From positions 1-9,122 of the forward strand of contig DBLW01000074.1 in NCBI GenBank assembly GCA_002298075.1: a DNA stretch of 9,122 bases, read 5' to 3'. A program made the position numbers and the translations under genes. Within the stretch, counting starts at the first letter, position 1, and every line of letters starts with the position of its first letter. The notes under the pieces are model-generated. The model was not told where the DNA came from. It ran no database searches and was given only the letters and a program-made list of their open reading frames with translations. Positions 6,998 through 9,122 of this stretch are shown here, piece after piece. Source of the DNA: Bacteroidales bacterium UBA714. GTDB taxonomy: Bacteria > Bacteroidota > Bacteroidia > Bacteroidales > UBA932.

Positions 6998-7329
6998 TCA
7001 TCAGTCTAATCCTATACGCCCAAAGGCAAAACGGTACAATACCAAACTTTATCTATTCTCCTCAAAAGCACCTCTTTATAATGCTAAAGCATCTGACTTT
7101 TGTGATACATGTCATATAATTGATCCTATACCCGTTCGCAAGCATATGCATATGCTTCAACTGTCCCGCATAGACATGTTACTGTTTGGACATAACAAAA
7201 ACACATAATTCCTGTTTATGTCAAACTGGGCATTATCTCATCGTAAAACAAATATCAATCAACATGTTGCGCTCAACGCATCTTCAGCAGTCAGGCACCT
7301 GTGCAATCCCTATCACATCTGTGCAACCC
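6998..7329. other. AT-rich intergenic region between DUF456 and the aminopeptidase
   Basis: No gene is supported here; the 104-codon + frame from 7218 is antisense to the aminopeptidase end. Notable are the palindrome at 7140-7157, an 11-bp inverted repeat with one bulge (GTTTG-G-ACATAA at 7184-7195 and TTATGTCAAAC at 7216-7226) and the duplication at 7301-7340. No clear intrinsic terminator follows the aminopeptidase gene. Confidence 0.55.
7140..7157. repeat. 18-bp perfect palindrome
   Basis: AAGCATATGCATATGCTT is its own reverse complement. A gapless palindrome of this length could be a dimeric regulator site or the remnant of a recombination site. It lies 173 bases after the aminopeptidase stop and about 150 bases upstream of the array. 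Confidence 0.75.
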
Positions 7330-7340
7330 CTATCGCATCT
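7301..7340. repeat. 20-bp tandem duplication over the aminopeptidase stop codon
   Basis: Bases 7301-7320 and 7321-7340 are direct repeats with two differences (GTGCAA, CCCTATC and CATCT shared). The second copy contains the last codons and stop (TAG, 7330-7332) of the - strand aminopeptidase gene, so the first copy is a duplicate of its end placed just downstream. Confidence 0.85.
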
Positions 7341-8808
7341 GCTCAGCCGCCATTAGCTCCTCTATTTCCGAAGACTTTATCGGAAGCCTCTTGCTGCCAA
7401 GCCGGCGTGCCCCCTCAGGAGTTACCAGCACGTCATCTTCAAGACGTATGCCGCCAAATCCATAATAGCTTTCAAGAGCAGCATAATTCACGAAATCCTT
7501 GCCTGTTCCCTCCTGCTTCCATTTTTCGATAAGCGCCGGTATGAAATAGATTCCCGGCTCATCTGTCACCACATGTCCCGGCCGGAGCATCCTTGCCATG
7601 CGAAGATTGCCCAATCCCAACAGCGGAGAACGTTTCTGCCCGTCATCATAGCCTACATAATCCTCACCGAAATCCTCCATGTCATGCACATCCATGCCCA
7701 TATTATGTCCGAGTCCGTGCGGCATGAAAAGGCCGGAAATACCTTCTGCAACCATCTCATCCACATCTCCACGCACAAGGCTCAGGCCTTTCAGCCCCTC
7801 AAGCATATGCCTTACCGTGGCAAGATGCACATCGTAATATGTGATGCCAGGGCGCGTAAGGCTGAATGCCAGTTCATTGGCGCTCTCAACAATGTCATAT
7901 ATCTCGCGCTGATGTGAAGTGAATCTTCCCCCGCAAGGATATGTTCTCGTGAAGTCCGAGGCATAATGCGAATTGCTCTCCGCACCGGCATCCACAACAA
8001 GCAGACGGCCTGGGGTTATAATCTGATGATGACTATGGTTATGCAGGGTCTCACCGTTCTGCGAAAGAATCGTAGTGAATGATACGCCCCAGCCCTTGGA
8101 AAGGGTCACGCCCTCCATCCGGCCCACGATTTCCTGCTCAAGCATTCCCGGACGGCATCCTCTGCGCGCCTCCGTATGCATCATATATCCGAGGTCGCAA
8201 GCCTTGTCAATCTCCTCAATTTCACACTGTTCTTTTATTATACGTAAAGAAACAACCGCCTTGACAAGCTCTTCAGAGGCATGCCTTCCTCCCTCACATG
8301 CCATAGGCGCGACACATCTGACGTCCTGGGAAGAAATGCCAGTCAATTCAGACAACAGCATCGTGTTATAATGCCTCGCCGGCGGCAGGAAATGCACGGG
8401 ACGTCCCTCAGACACAGCCTTAGCGACAGCCTTGCCGAAATCGGCATACGAAGATGCCGAGCCGCATCCCACAAGAGCGGCTTTCTCCGATACCGACGGC
8501 TGAGGCCCCATCCATATTATGTCATCTATGTCAACATCGTCCCCATAAACATGTCCATCTCCGCTGTCCAGGTCCAGGATTGCGGCAAAATATGGCTCAT
8601 CTATCCCCCAGAAATACAGGAAACTGCTGTCCTGACGGAATTTGTAGTCATTGCCCCGATAATTCTGCGGAGCGTCCGCATTTCCCGGAAAAACCGCGAT
8701 TCCGCGTGATTCTCCGCCACACATGCGCGCCATTGTCTCTGCAAGGGCACGACGCCTGTTCACATATACATTTGCCTCAAACATATCTTTATTTTCTTTA
8801 TTGCTCAT
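7330..8808 (-). CDS. pepP: Xaa-Pro aminopeptidase (aminopeptidase P, M24B)
   Basis: This is a metallopeptidase that removes an N-terminal residue followed by proline, helping finish peptide breakdown in the cytoplasm; no signal peptide is present. The 492 residues comprise a creatinase-like N-terminal domain (about 10-165, with YKFRQDSSFLYFWGIDEP) and a pita-bread catalytic domain (about 180-475). The five metal ligands are D273 (VVDAG), D285 (SDFTRT), H368 (HGLGH), E417 (DEPGIYF) and E457 (IRLEDD). H364 and H375 (DVHD) match the catalytic histidines of E. coli PepP, as does H256 (TLHNH). The Bacteroides homologue I recall begins at the position of Met9 (8784), and the eight codons before it are A-rich, so 8784 may be the true start; 8808 is the longest ATG frame. 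A perfect promoter lies directly upstream. Confidence 0.94.
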   Translation of the reverse strand: MSNKENKDMFEANVYVNRRRALAETMARMCGGESRGIAVFPGNADAPQNYRGNDYKFRQDSSFLYFWGIDEPYFAAILDLDSGDGHVYGDDVDIDDIIWMGPQPSVSEKAALVGCGSASSYADFGKAVAKAVSEGRPVHFLPPARHYNTMLLSELTGISSQDVRCVAPMACEGGRHASEELVKAVVSLRIIKEQCEIEEIDKACDLGYMMHTEARRGCRPGMLEQEIVGRMEGVTLSKGWGVSFTTILSQNGETLHNHSHHQIITPGRLLVVDAGAESNSHYASDFTRTYPCGGRFTSHQREIYDIVESANELAFSLTRPGITYYDVHLATVRHMLEGLKGLSLVRGDVDEMVAEGISGLFMPHGLGHNMGMDVHDMEDFGEDYVGYDDGQKRSPLLGLGNLRMARMLRPGHVVTDEPGIYFIPALIEKWKQEGTGKDFVNYAALESYYGFGGIRLEDDVLVTPEGARRLGSKRLPIKSSEIEELMAAEQMR

Positions 8809-8813
8809 TCCTA

Positions 8814-8844
8814 CAAATTTAGGAACTGTTTTAAACTTTTCAAA
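8814..8844 (-). promoter_or_regulatory. Perfect Bacteroidales promoter for the aminopeptidase gene
   Basis: On the - strand TTTG (8844-8841), 19 bases, TAAATTTG (8821-8814): both boxes and the spacing match the consensus. The predicted start near 8810 is two bases before ATG 8808, or gives a 26-base leader for ATG 8784. Confidence 0.8.
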
Positions 8845-8901
8845 GCAGATTTCCGAGCAGGTGTCCAGAAAAATCCGTTTTCCCCTAATCTCTGCATCCC
8901 G

Positions 8902-8931
8902 GCAAACCGCTCAAGTAAACTTGACGGCTGC
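8902..8931 (+). repeat. Structured leader element, diverged copy B
   Basis: A 30-nt imperfect hairpin: GCA/TGC outer pairs, CCG (8907-8909)/CGG (8925-8927), and inner arms CAAGT (8912-8916)/ACTTG (8919-8923) around AA. It is preceded by CCCG and followed by TCCCAGCTT, as in the other copies. It is the most diverged copy, but the pairing is kept at three levels. It is in + orientation, like the copy at 9092. Confidence 0.5.
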
Positions 8932-8989
8932 TCCCAGCTTCTTGTACATTTTGGTCTGATACCCAATATGCACCGGTACCACGGCAGAC

Positions 8990-9021
8990 TTTGCCTACGC
9001 CCTCAACTTTTCAGATATTTG
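8990..9021 (+). promoter_or_regulatory. Possible + strand promoter for a gene beyond the right edge
   Basis: TTTG (8990-8993), 20 bases, then GATATTTG (9014-9021), one base off TAnnTTTG. The same GATATTTG recurs at 9054-9061 in the second copy of a 40-bp direct repeat, without a -33 box at the right distance. Confidence 0.4.
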
Positions 9022-9090
9022 TCCTGACGCTCACATACTGCTCTCGTTTTTCCGATATTTGAGCTGGCGCTCACATATACGTTGCGTCTC
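9011..9090 (+). repeat. Two-copy 40-bp direct repeat carrying a promoter-like box
   Basis: Units 9011-9050 and 9051-9090 share GATATTTG, CTG and CGCTCACATA at the same offsets; the first 30 positions match at about 22. The second unit runs into the hairpin element at 9092. Confidence 0.7.
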
Positions 9091-9091
9091 G

Positions 9092-9119
9092 GCAGAGTGA
9101 AAATAAATTTTCCCTCTGC
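9092..9119 (+). repeat. Structured leader element, copy C at the right edge
   Basis: A 28-nt hairpin: GCAGAG (9092-9097)/CTCTGC (9114-9119) and inner arms GAAAAT/ATTTTC around AA, preceded by CTCG and followed by TCT at the window end. It is the + strand equivalent of the DUF456 array units, exactly 30 bases after the GATATTTG box at 9054-9061. It presumably sits in the leader of a + gene outside the window. Confidence 0.8.
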
Positions 9120-9122
9120 TCT

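Overview
The window looks like a chromosomal segment of a Bacteroidales bacterium (phylum Bacteroidota). The signs are several exact or near-exact Bacteroidales promoter boxes (TTTG about 19-20 bases before TAnnTTTG), starts without clear Shine-Dalgarno sequences, and a gene set typical of the group: a Bacteroidetes-type Mrp ATPase lacking the usual CxxC, an S46 dipeptidyl-peptidase, a DUF456 membrane protein, a surface-type SPII lipoprotein and a Bacteroides-like M24 aminopeptidase P. Genus cannot be fixed from the sequence alone.

Left part, + strand (1-4197): the last 22 codons of an upstream gene, then rnhB (RNase HII) with its own promoter and a predicted transcription start almost on the ATG, then an exported S46 dipeptidyl-peptidase of the DPP7 (Gly) type, then an Mrp/NBP35-family Fe-S cluster carrier ATPase. 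Gaps are 55 and 31 bases and one strong terminator follows mrp, so these three can form one transcript.

Middle (4200-6250): a lipoprotein gene (N-terminal DUF1735-like domain, Glu-Pro hinge, C-terminal discoidin-like domain), with a long leader and its own terminator. That terminator is almost the same hairpin as the one before the gene. About 830 bases without a convincing gene follow, but they are rich in inverted repeats, including an orphan + strand terminator.

Right part, - strand (6252-8808): a DUF456 membrane protein and, upstream of it, an Xaa-Pro aminopeptidase (M24B). They are separated by about 590 bases holding an 82-bp tandem repeat array, an 18-bp palindrome and a 20-bp duplication at the aminopeptidase stop codon. 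The window ends in a + oriented leader for a gene beyond the edge.

The most interesting signal is a dispersed structured element, seen six times. It is a hairpin of about 28 nt whose arms differ from copy to copy yet always stay complementary around a central AA. It is usually preceded by an (R)GGCA/CTCGGCA-like flank and followed by TCTGCTYTC. One copy lies in the lipoprotein leader (4254-4281), three are in tandem upstream of DUF456 (6778-6968), and two lie at the right edge (8902-8931, 9092-9119). All are in the same orientation as the gene they precede (for the right edge, the inferred next gene). In two copies a TATATTTG/GATATTTG promoter-like box sits exactly 30 bases before the hairpin. 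This looks like a mobile or repeatedly copied promoter-leader cassette with selected RNA (or cruciform) structure.
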